Shown here: piece after piece, positions 16,192-22,797 of the stretch
How positions within the stretch are numbered: the stretch's first letter is position 1
How the letters are laid out: each line of letters begins with the position of its first letter
Assembly (NCBI GenBank): GCA_021405315.1
Contig: QWIH01000033.1
Span: 1-37,074, forward strand
DNA length: 37,074 nucleotides
Source of the DNA: Leptolyngbya sp. PLA1
GTDB lineage: Bacteria > Planctomycetota > Phycisphaerae > Phycisphaerales > UBA1924
Direction: 5' to 3'
Program-made: the position numbers and the translations under genes
The notes under the pieces: model-generated
What the model was told of the DNA's origin: nothing
The model's input: only the letters and a program-made list of their open reading frames with translations
Databases searched by the model: none

Positions 16192-16679
16192 GGGCCCGGA
16201 ATCGAGTCCGAGGATGCCGGCGCACTGGTGGACGAGCCGCCAGCAGTCTCCAGCAGCCGGTCCGCGAGCCGGTCCAACTCGCCGCTGCTCAGCTTCTGCT
16301 CCACCAGGTCGCGGGCCCGCTCCATCACCCTGGTCGTGGCCTGGAGCACCCGCCCGAGGTTGGCCCGGTCCCTCGGGCTCGGGCAGAAACCCACCAGCTC
16401 CTCCAGCACCGCGCTCGTCGCCGCCTCGATGGCGTCCCCCGCCATCGCCCTGCCGAACTCCTCGTCGGAGACCGGGGGCGTGCGGGTGTCGGCTTCGGTC
16501 TTGCAGATCGCGTAGACCACGTCGCACAGGAGCACGGGGTCGCGGATGAGCTTCTCGATGAGCGTCCCCTCGATGACCTGCATGAGATCGATGCCCGTGA
16601 GCCCGCGCACGCGCTTGAGCGCGGCGACGTTGATCTCGACCGTCCAGGTCCGGCCCGCGTTGTCCTTGAACTGCCGCAT
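16188..16679 (-). CDS. Tail assembly chaperone (gpG-like)
   Basis: 163 aa from an ATG with a strong GAGGAGG a few bases upstream. The N-terminus (MRQFKDNAGRTWTVEINVAA) is a beta-type start followed by helices (LKRVRGLTGIDLMQVIEG; LLCDVVYAICKTEADTR). The C-terminus is a charged helix and a Ser/Ala tail. It lies between the tail tube and tape measure genes, the invariant place of chaperone genes such as lambda G and GT. The last codons are CCG GGC CCC TGA, which carry the slippery heptamer treated separately. The role follows from position, size and the frameshift arrangement rather than from a recognised motif. Confidence 0.75.
   Translation of the reverse strand: MRQFKDNAGRTWTVEINVAALKRVRGLTGIDLMQVIEGTLIEKLIRDPVLLCDVVYAICKTEADTRTPPVSDEEFGRAMAGDAIEAATSAVLEELVGFCPSPRDRANLGRVLQATTRVMERARDLVEQKLSSGELDRLADRLLETAGGSSTSAPASSDSIPGP
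16191..16197 (-). promoter_or_regulatory. Slippery heptamer G GGC CCC directly before the stop
   Basis: Read on the minus strand in the chaperone frame, 16197-16191 is G GGC CCC, a perfect X XXY YYZ heptamer, and the next codon is TGA (16190-16188). A -1 slip re-pairs the Pro codon perfectly and the Gly codon at two of three positions, and moves reading exactly into the open downstream frame. Programmed -1 shifts in tail chaperone genes are widely conserved in long-tailed phages. GTGGC and GCCAC downstream (from about 16172) could form a stem, but spacing is longer than usual. Confidence 0.6.
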
Positions 16680-16695
16680 CCGCGCCTCCTCTTGA

Positions 16696-17124
16696 TTAGC
16701 CGCCGATCCACGAGGGCGCCGTCGCCGAGTACGTCACCTTGGCCGTGACGGACACGGTGATCGCCTCCTCGAGCGCTTCGTTGCGCGAGAAGTTGGTGAT
16801 GGAATAGTCCGCCTGTAGCCCCTGCCCGGCGGTGGCGTCGAGGACCTGCAGGCCGATGGGGTCGTTGCCGAAGAAGGCGTTCTTGATGGCGGTGAAGCCC
16901 GCGTCGGCGGTGTCCCACACCATCTCGAACTCGACGCTGGCCTCCTTGAGCGTGGCGACGGTGGCCCGCCAGCCGCTGTTGGCCCGCGTGGTCACGTCCG
17001 CCTCGCCGGCCTCGAGGTTGAGCGTCACGTCGCGGGTGTTGCCCAGCGCCGTCCATGATCCGCCGCCGCCCTGGCCGCCGACCTTGTAGAGCAGCTTGGC
17101 TTCCATGCCGAGCTTGATAGCCAT
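16696..17124 (-). CDS. Major tail tube protein
   Basis: 142 aa from an ATG with AGGAG 8 bases upstream. It begins MAIKLGMEAKLLYKVGG and continues with WTALGNTRDVTLNLEAGEAD, VTTRANSGWRATVATLKEAS, VEFEMVWDTADAGFTAIKNA and a GLQADYSITNFSRNEALEEA strand set. This matches the phage tail tube/major tail protein pattern of a beta-sandwich with TR.....W......KE..VEFE. It would polymerise into the tail tube around the tape measure. Position directly before the chaperone gene supports the call. Confidence 0.85.
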   Translation of the reverse strand: MAIKLGMEAKLLYKVGGQGGGGSWTALGNTRDVTLNLEAGEADVTTRANSGWRATVATLKEASVEFEMVWDTADAGFTAIKNAFFGNDPIGLQVLDATAGQGLQADYSITNFSRNEALEEAITVSVTAKVTYSATAPSWIGG

Positions 17125-17137
17125 CGCCCAACTCCTT

Positions 17138-17395
17138 TCACTCGGCGCTGTGGCCGACCACGAACATCACCTCGCCCGCCTTGCTGCGAACCAGCAGGTC
17201 CGCCAGGTTCACCCGCTCGAACCAGTGCTGCACGCCGGGCGGGATGAGCACCTCGTTGCCCTTGCCGTCCGAGAGCGTCGCGGCCTGGGTGTTGGTGCTC
17301 GCCGCGGTGAGCGTGAACGTCGCCACGACCTTGGCCGTCGAGAGCGGCTTGTCGGAGGTGTCCAGATCGATCTTGAGCAGGACGATGTTCCGCAC
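17138..17395 (-). CDS. Small beta-rich phage protein, unknown
   Basis: 85 aa from a GTG at 17395, three bases after the stop of the tail-terminator gene. The sequence is mostly beta: IVLLKIDLDTSDKPLSTAKV, VATFTLTAASTNTQA, LSDGKGNEVLIPPGVQHWFE, LLVRSKAGEVMFVVGHSAE. It may be a virion decoration or neck piece. No family is recognised; its place between terminator and tube genes is the only clue. Confidence 0.6.
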   Translation of the reverse strand: MRNIVLLKIDLDTSDKPLSTAKVVATFTLTAASTNTQAATLSDGKGNEVLIPPGVQHWFERVNLADLLVRSKAGEVMFVVGHSAE

Positions 17396-17398
17396 GGC

Positions 17399-17821
17399 CT
17401 ACCTCCGCACCCGGTACGTGACGCTCAGGACGCTGGTGAACGCCCGGTGCTGCTCGAGCGACTCGCTCGACACCACCGGGTCGTGGGCGATGCCGGCCCA
17501 CGCCGCGTCGGGCGCCGCGGGCAACCGCTTGAGCCGCACGTGGTCGGCGATCTCCTCGACCAGGTCGAGCAGGCCGTCGATCTCGGCGTCGTCGGCCAAC
17601 TTCTTCTGCACCCCGACGTCGATGACACACTCGAACGCGCTGCTCTCGCGGCTGGCCGCCGAGATTCCCGTGGTCCGGGGGACCACGGACACGCGCAGGT
17701 CCTTGAGGTCCTCCAGCGTGAACGCGGGCTGGAACACCCGCTGGGCGTTGACCGCCTGGCTGAAGGTACCCGCGTTGATGTGCGCGGCCAGTGCGTCGGC
17801 GATGGCGACGATGGTGCTCAG
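17399..17821 (-). CDS. Tail terminator/completion-like protein (CTG start)
   Basis: 140 aa if translation begins at the CTG at 17821, which overlaps the preceding TGA in a CTGA junction and follows a G-rich GGCGGGGGTG. No ATG, GTG or TTG lies in frame near the N-terminus; the first GTG is far inside. The sequence runs STIVAIADALAAHINAG, FTLEDLKDLRVSVVPRTTG, FECVIDVGVQKKLADDAEID, LLDLVEEIADHVRLKRL and HRAFTSVLSVTYRVRR. This order (N-terminal helix, V.V.P, V.VGVQKK, LV.EIAD, F.S.L..TY) fits small tail-terminator proteins of siphophage neck regions. The fold call is moderate; the start is unusual. Confidence 0.7.
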   Translation of the reverse strand: MSTIVAIADALAAHINAGTFSQAVNAQRVFQPAFTLEDLKDLRVSVVPRTTGISAASRESSAFECVIDVGVQKKLADDAEIDGLLDLVEEIADHVRLKRLPAAPDAAWAGIAHDPVVSSESLEQHRAFTSVLSVTYRVRR

Positions 17822-18075
17822 GGGGCACCCCCGCCGGTCGATACCAGCCCGGAGACCTTGCCCTCCAGGTACGAGACGCGGCGCTCCATCGCCTGGTACT
17901 CGCCGCGGATGGACCGGGCCTCGCCGATGAACTCGTCCATCCGCTTCTCCAGCTGCTGGAGCTTGGTGGTCACCACGCCCCACTGGATGGTCATGGCGCC
18001 GGCGGCGAGGATGACGGTGACGAGCACGCCCGCCCAGCGCGCCTTGGTCCCGTTCTGTTCGTTCTCATCTGCCAT
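17818..18075 (-). CDS. Small TM plus coiled-coil protein
   Basis: 85 aa from the ATG at 18075; a GTG at 18078 overlapping the previous stop is the alternative. It has one N-terminal TM (about residues 15-34, AGVLVTVILAAGAMTIQWGV) and then a charged coiled coil (LQQLEKRMDEFIGEARSIRG, YQAMERRVSYLEGKV). An inner-membrane anchor with a periplasmic coiled coil resembles an i-spanin, though it is short for that, and also holin-like accessory proteins. No endolysin is recognised nearby. The upstream GGAG lies at proper distance for the ATG. Confidence 0.65.
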   Translation of the reverse strand: MADENEQNGTKARWAGVLVTVILAAGAMTIQWGVVTTKLQQLEKRMDEFIGEARSIRGEYQAMERRVSYLEGKVSGLVSTGGGAP

Positions 18076-18464
18076 CACGTCTCCGTGCCGATGTGCTTCG
18101 TGTGGATCCGCAGGGCCTTGCGGTAGGGGTCGCTGTACCGGAACGGCGGCTCTCCCCCCGCCCCCCCGGGCGCGTTGACCTCGTACACGAACACCGTGGT
18201 CCCCACCGTCTCACGGACCTGGTCGCCCGCCCGCGGGAGGATCGGGCCGGATCCCAGGTCCAGGTCCGCCGTCCGGATCAGGAAGTCCCGCGACTGCGTC
18301 CGGTGAATGAGCCCCGCGTCGTCGGCCTGCTCGAACTCGGTTTTGCCGATGGTGGCCTGGACCTCCTTGGTCTCGGCGCCCCGCCGGTAAACCACGGCCC
18401 GGCTCATGTGCCGGAGCCGCTGGTCCTCGAGGAACGCCGCGCCCTGTTCGAGCAGATCGCCCAC
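18075..18464 (-). CDS. Head-tail joining protein (gpFII-like)
   Basis: 129 aa from a GTG at 18464. It has an N-terminal helix (LLEQGAAFLEDQRLRHMSRA) followed by beta-strands (VVYRRGAETKEVQATIGKTE; RDFLIRTADLDLGSGPILPR; GDQVRE; TVFVYEVNAPGG; PPFRYSDPYRKALRIHTKHI). This is the order of head-tail stopper/attachment proteins of the lambda gpFII type, where the P..GD.V pattern is typical. It lies between capsid and tail-terminator genes, as expected for a neck protein. Its stop overlaps the start of the TM/coiled-coil gene. Confidence 0.75.
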   Translation of the reverse strand: MGDLLEQGAAFLEDQRLRHMSRAVVYRRGAETKEVQATIGKTEFEQADDAGLIHRTQSRDFLIRTADLDLGSGPILPRAGDQVRETVGTTVFVYEVNAPGGAGGEPPFRYSDPYRKALRIHTKHIGTET

Positions 18465-18482
18465 GCGGGCCTCCGGTGGTGG

Positions 18483-18830
18483 TTACTGCAGCATCCGGAC
18501 GCGAACGACCGTGTCGGCGTCGACGGTGGCCTTCACCGCCTTGCCGATCAGCTTGTTCGCGCCCGCGGCCGCGTTCTTGGTCGCGTTCTGGGCCGCCGCG
18601 TCCCAGTAGGTGTTCGTGCCCGCGGGGATGGCGCTGCTGGCGCCCGTCGCCTTGGGGAAGTCGAACACGCCGGAGACCGCCAGCGAGCCGAGCTGGCCGC
18701 TCTTGATGGGCGCCGTCGCGATGCCGATGAGCTCGGCCTGCACCACCACCGCGCCCACGAGCACGTCCGCGCCCGGCGTGTAGTCGATCGAGGCGCCTTC
18801 CTGAACAAACTTCGCTGGTCCTGAAGCCAT
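18483..18830 (-). CDS. DUF2190 capsid-associated protein
   Basis: 115 aa from the ATG at 18830, which follows AAGGAGAAGG; an ATG at 18908 would add 26 low-complexity Gly/Glu residues and lies 5 bases after the capsid stop. The sequence AKFVQEGASIDYTPGADVLV, VVVQAELIGIATAPIKSGQL and LAVSGVFDFPKA is the DUF2190 signature. Members of this family sit right after the major capsid gene and are thought to decorate or stabilise the capsid. The C-terminal KATVDADTVVRVRMLQ strand is also typical. Confidence 0.85.
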   Translation of the reverse strand: MASGPAKFVQEGASIDYTPGADVLVGAVVVQAELIGIATAPIKSGQLGSLAVSGVFDFPKATGASSAIPAGTNTYWDAAAQNATKNAAAGANKLIGKAVKATVDADTVVRVRMLQ

Positions 18831-18913
18831 GCCGCCTTCTCCTTCGCCGGGCAGAATCCCGGACTGTTCTTCGCCGCCGATGCCCCCACCGATGGGTGTC
18901 TCGCCCATGCCGC

Positions 18914-20857
18914 TTACACCTCGCCCTTGCTCTTGACGCCGCCGCGCGGGTCCTGCAGGGCGACGCCGAAGTCGTGGTACCCGCGCATCCGCACGCCCAG
19001 CTGGCTGAAGTCCGCGTCGGAGGTCTCGATGGTCGGGGCCTCCTGCCCGTTGAGGAACGCCATCTCGATGACCGGCAGGTCGCTAGGGTCGGCGAGGAGG
19101 TACCACGCCTTGGCGGAATAGCCGGTGTAGAGGGCGTTGGACAGGTAGCGGCTGACCTCGATGCGGAACTTGCCCTGGTGCGGGTTGGCGACGGGGAACT
19201 TGGTGTTCGCCGTGGTGTCCCGCATCTCCACGCTCTTGTAGAGCTGCGTGCCTACCGCCGAGAGCGCCGTCGGCACCAGCAGGATCGACGGCATCACCCC
19301 CGTGGGCTTGCCGTCGGTGTCCACCAGGTCCATGAACGCGACCTCGCCCTTGGTCAGGCCGTCGATCCCCAGCGCGGTGTCCGCGCCCGAGACGTAGTTC
19401 TTGTTGCCCACGCTGAAGAACGCGGCGTTGTTCATGAACGCCGCCCAGAAGATGTCGTTGATCTTGAGGCCCGAGCCGCGGCCGAGCTTGCGGGGCACGG
19501 TGGTGATGGCGCCCAGGTCGTCGTTGATGATGTCCCGGCGGTCGATCGACAGCATCAGGCCGTAGGTGTCGGCCTTGTTGGTGTAGGTCTCCTCGCCCAG
19601 CGTCCCGTGCTTGAGCTCCCCGCCCGGAGCGACCTGCTCGTACTGGTCCTTGCCGACCAGGCGGTAGCTGGTGACGGTCTTGAAGTCCGAGACGTTGCGG
19701 ACAGCGCAGATGCTCCGCCACACGCGCTCGACGGAGAAGAAGCCCTCGAGCAGGAACTTGTTGGCGACGTTGGAGAGGATGCCGCCCACGTCGATCGTGG
19801 TCATCCCGGCTTCGATGCCACGGCCGAAGGCGGCTTCCAGCACGCGGCGGCTGTCCCGGAACGTGCGGCCCGTGTAGCCGTTGGCGATCGCGGCCTCGAA
19901 GAGCAGTTCCTGCAGGCCCAGCCCGCTCTGGAACCGCTTGGCGGCGATCTCCATCGCCTGGGCCGAGCAGACCTTCTCGATGCCTTCGAGCTTGGCGCTC
20001 TGGAAGCACGCGGCCTCGAGCACCTCGCTGGTGACGCTCGTGTCGGGGGCGTGGATGGCCGGGGCCTTGGGGCGGCTGGCGCGGAGCACCTCGAGCTCCG
20101 TGCGAGTCGCATCCCACCCCTCGCGGATGGCCTGGGCCTCGATCTCGGCGTGCTTGCCGCCCCCCACGGCGCAGACCTTGCGGATCGCGGCGATGCGGCC
20201 GGTCTCGGCGAGCGCCTCGGCCCGGACCTGCTCGGCGCTCGGCTCATTCGCAGGTGCCGGGGAGGCGGTGACGGCGGTCGGGTCTTCGGCCATGAGACGG
20301 GGCTCCTTGTTCTTGTGCGCTGCAATGCTCGCGCTGGTGCGGCAGTCGGCCCCGAGATCGACAAAGCTGATCTCGCCGAGCGTGGCCTTGCGGACGACGT
20401 TGACCGGGCCGCTGAGCTCCTGGCCGTTGACCGTCGCCTTCTGGTTGTCCTTGATGAACTCGAACTCCTCGACGCTGGCGCCGACGGAGGCCTGCCAGGG
20501 GAATCCGTTCCTCGACGAGGCGACGACCTCCTTGGCGGCCTGGGTGTCGCGGGAGATCACGCCGGTGGCCACGAGCTGACCGGCCTCGACGCGGATCGCG
20601 TCGGTGTGCCCGACGCCCGAGAGCGGGTCGTGCCCGAAGCGGATCGGGCGGGCCTGCGAGGGCACGGCGAGGCCGGCCAGGTCGATGACGACCGGGTGCC
20701 GCCAGCCCGCGACGCGCATGGCCCCGCCGGTGTACGCGACCATCTTGAAGCGCGGCAGCGGCGCGGAGGCGCCCTCGGCGCCGGCCGCGATGGTGATGTC
20801 CGCGGTCGCGGTGAGCGTGAGGGCCGGGATGGTCTTTGGATCATCGATGACTGGCAC
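18914..20857 (-). CDS. Prohead protease / major capsid protein fusion
   Basis: 647 aa from the GTG at 20857, which follows GAGGAGA at 6 bases and overlaps the portal gene by 17 bp. Residues about 1-180 are the prohead-protease part (FKMVAYTGGAMRV; PIRFGHDPLSGVGHTDAI; GFPWQASVGASVEEFEFI, as in S78/HK97-type proteases). An Ala/Glu-rich scaffold-like segment follows (about 190-330), then a major capsid part (about 340-647) with AMEIAAKRFQSGLGLQELLF, VWRSICAVRNVSDFKTVTSY and TYGLMLSIDRRDIINDDLGA. The single chain would carry protease, scaffold and shell; maturation would release the capsid domain. An internal start at 20293 may give a second product. Confidence 0.92.
   Translation of the reverse strand: MPVIDDPKTIPALTLTATADITIAAGAEGASAPLPRFKMVAYTGGAMRVAGWRHPVVIDLAGLAVPSQARPIRFGHDPLSGVGHTDAIRVEAGQLVATGVISRDTQAAKEVVASSRNGFPWQASVGASVEEFEFIKDNQKATVNGQELSGPVNVVRKATLGEISFVDLGADCRTSASIAAHKNKEPRLMAEDPTAVTASPAPANEPSAEQVRAEALAETGRIAAIRKVCAVGGGKHAEIEAQAIREGWDATRTELEVLRASRPKAPAIHAPDTSVTSEVLEAACFQSAKLEGIEKVCSAQAMEIAAKRFQSGLGLQELLFEAAIANGYTGRTFRDSRRVLEAAFGRGIEAGMTTIDVGGILSNVANKFLLEGFFSVERVWRSICAVRNVSDFKTVTSYRLVGKDQYEQVAPGGELKHGTLGEETYTNKADTYGLMLSIDRRDIINDDLGAITTVPRKLGRGSGLKINDIFWAAFMNNAAFFSVGNKNYVSGADTALGIDGLTKGEVAFMDLVDTDGKPTGVMPSILLVPTALSAVGTQLYKSVEMRDTTANTKFPVANPHQGKFRIEVSRYLSNALYTGYSAKAWYLLADPSDLPVIEMAFLNGQEAPTIETSDADFSQLGVRMRGYHDFGVALQDPRGGVKSKGEV
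20293..20308 (-). promoter_or_regulatory. Internal ribosome binding site and ATG in the capsid fusion
   Basis: Inside the protease-capsid gene the minus strand reads AAGGAG (20308-20303), nine bases, then an in-frame ATG (20293). Translation from here would give a 459-aa protein beginning MAEDPTAVTASPAPANEP, which starts exactly at the scaffold-like linker and lacks the protease. This resembles nested scaffold genes such as lambda C/Nu3 and would supply extra capsid over protease. It is inference from the sequence signal. Confidence 0.45.
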
Positions 20858-22421
20858 TGGCGGTCTCCTCGTCAACCTGGTCTGCGGAGTCGGAGGGGTC
20901 GGCGGGCGCACTCGCGGCCGGCGCAGCGGTCTGCGTCGTCGCCAGCGCGAGGCCGAGCTCGTTCATGAGCGTGATCTCTTTGGCCCGCTGGCGGAGCTCC
21001 TGCTCCCAGTCGCGGCCGGCCCGCGCGAACTCGGCGGCGAGCGTGGTCGTGTGGTTGGCCAGGCGGGTCGCCTGCGCGCTGGCTTCCTTGGCGGGGTCGA
21101 CGTGCTCGACCCCATCCCAGAACCACGCGTGCTCGGGGAGCGTGGCGGCGCCCCCCGTCAGCGTCCGCATGGACTGCGGGAGCAGGCCTTCAACGAGCAC
21201 GGCTTCGTTGAGCCACGCCCTCAGCAGTCGGTCGAGCACCGCGAGTTGCAGGTGGTGCTGCTCGACGCGGATGCTCTTGAAGTAGGTCTGGTGGTCGAGG
21301 CGGCCGCTGGCGTAGTTGTACCCCGAGGAGTTCCCCGCCGCGACGTTGAAGGGCATGTTCAGGCAGCGGGCGATCTCGTTGAGCACCTCGCGTTTGAACT
21401 CGCCGAACGTCGTGGTCGGCTGCTCGGCGTGGACCTGACCGAGTTTCCAGCCGCCGGGGAGGACGGTCGCGAGTCGCTGCTCGAGCTCGACCTCATCCAT
21501 CGGCTCCAGCGGGTCGGCCTCGCCGTTGGCCGGGCTGTCGGTGTAGATGACGGCGGCGAAGTTGGCGGCGGTCTCGGCGGCCGCGATGGTCGCCAGCGTG
21601 TAGCGGCGGAGCTGCGCGAACAGCGGGAGGGCCGGCGTGATGTCGGGGATGCCGCGGAGCTGGCCGGGCCGGTCGGTGCGGAAGTAGTGCACCACCGACG
21701 AGGCCGGGAAGGTGTCGAACACCGTGGCGTCGTCCACGGGGGAGCGGAACGCCGAGCCGTCCCCGGGGTGCCGCTTGAGCACGCGGTACGCCGCTGGGTT
21801 GCCCCAGTCGTCGAGGATGATGCCGTCGACCTCGTCGCTCCTGCCGCGGCGCAGGAGTGGGGTGGCGACCTGGTCGGCCTCGATGAGCTTGAGGTCCAGC
21901 GACACCGGCGAACCAATGCCGGGGTTGCTCACCAGGAGCGCGAAGGCCTCGCCGCTCTCGGCGCGGGCCAGCCGCATGGTGCGGAGCTTGCCCGGCAGAT
22001 CGACGGCGCGGGACCACTGGTCAAAGGCGTCCTCGATGCGGGCGTTGGCCTCCGCGTCGTCGGTCAGCATCTGCAGCCGAGGGCCGGTGCCGACGGTGTC
22101 GTTGGCCAGCGTGAGGACGATGCCCTTGGCGTAGGAGTTGTTGGCGACCTCGTACCGCGCGCGGTTGCGGAGGATCCGCCGCACCTCGGGGTTGACCGCG
22201 GCGTTGGGCGACAGCCCGTCCGCGTTGGCCCAGTGCTTGCGGTTCTCCGCCGTGGTCTGGGCCGAGTCGAACTTGGCGACGACCAGCCGGCGGGGCCCGC
22301 GCCCGGCCCGGAGCCCGCTTCCGTGCGGGCCCCGAGCGAGCGACGGAGAGGGGAGAGAGAGATCGCGGCGCGACGATTCACGCGTGGCCCGGGCGAAGAT
22401 GGTGGCGATGGCTTTCAGCAT
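20841..22421 (-). CDS. Phage portal protein, lambda family
   Basis: 526 aa. The lambda-type portal features are clear: an Arg/Ser-rich N-terminus, then WANADGLSPNAAVNPEVRRI, ARYEVANNSYAKGIVLTLAN (the conserved R...NN....G...T....G), VGTGPRLQ, then LIEADQV, VVHYFRTDRPGQLRGIPDIT (the R.GQ.RG.P motif) and NMPFNVAAGNSSGYNYASGR. The portal dodecamer forms the DNA channel at the capsid vertex and docks the terminase. The C-terminal tail is Ala/Ser/Asp-rich. It lies six bases after the small head gene and overlaps the protease-capsid gene by 17 bp. Confidence 0.95.
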   Translation of the reverse strand: MLKAIATIFARATRESSRRDLSLPSPSLARGPHGSGLRAGRGPRRLVVAKFDSAQTTAENRKHWANADGLSPNAAVNPEVRRILRNRARYEVANNSYAKGIVLTLANDTVGTGPRLQMLTDDAEANARIEDAFDQWSRAVDLPGKLRTMRLARAESGEAFALLVSNPGIGSPVSLDLKLIEADQVATPLLRRGRSDEVDGIILDDWGNPAAYRVLKRHPGDGSAFRSPVDDATVFDTFPASSVVHYFRTDRPGQLRGIPDITPALPLFAQLRRYTLATIAAAETAANFAAVIYTDSPANGEADPLEPMDEVELEQRLATVLPGGWKLGQVHAEQPTTTFGEFKREVLNEIARCLNMPFNVAAGNSSGYNYASGRLDHQTYFKSIRVEQHHLQLAVLDRLLRAWLNEAVLVEGLLPQSMRTLTGGAATLPEHAWFWDGVEHVDPAKEASAQATRLANHTTTLAAEFARAGRDWEQELRQRAKEITLMNELGLALATTQTAAPAASAPADPSDSADQVDEETASASHR

Positions 22422-22427
22422 GAACGT

Positions 22428-22634
22428 TCAAACGGACCCGGGGGGGACGATTTTGGCGAACTTGATGCCCAGGCCGGGCTTCCCCGCGGCGTCCTTGGAC
22501 GCGAGGTAGCGCTCGACCTCGAGCCGGTCCTTCAGGGGCTGCTGCTCGACGGACTGCCCGTCCACGGAGACCTTTGCGGGCTGCGCGGCCGCCTCACGGA
22601 GCGCCTCGTCGTCGCTGGAAAGGGCCTGGGGCAC
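22428..22634 (-). CDS. Small head/neck protein, gpW-like size
   Basis: 68 aa from a GTG at 22634 after a GAGGGG stretch; a frame open to 22718 gives an Arg/Lys-rich N-terminus that looks non-coding. The sequence ALREAAAQPAKVSVDGQSVE, QQPLKDRLEVERYLASKDAA and GLGIKFAKIVPPGSV is of a type I recall between terminase and portal genes in planctomycete prophages. Position and size suit a gpW-like head-tail connector, but the fold is not proven. It is the first gene of the portal block, directly downstream of the oppositely oriented DarT1 start. Confidence 0.6.
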   Translation of the reverse strand: MPQALSSDDEALREAAAQPAKVSVDGQSVEQQPLKDRLEVERYLASKDAAGKPGLGIKFAKIVPPGSV

Positions 22635-22797
22635 GCCACTACCCCTCTGCCCGCGGGGCGGTTTTGTTGCGCGCTTCGACGAAGTTCGCTCGATAGATCG
22701 ATCGCTCGCCTCTCCCACGTGGTGCTCTCGTATCCCGTGAGCACCGAAGCACCGTGTGCCTCACCGCCCTTGGACGGCGCTAATACACTGATGCTCA

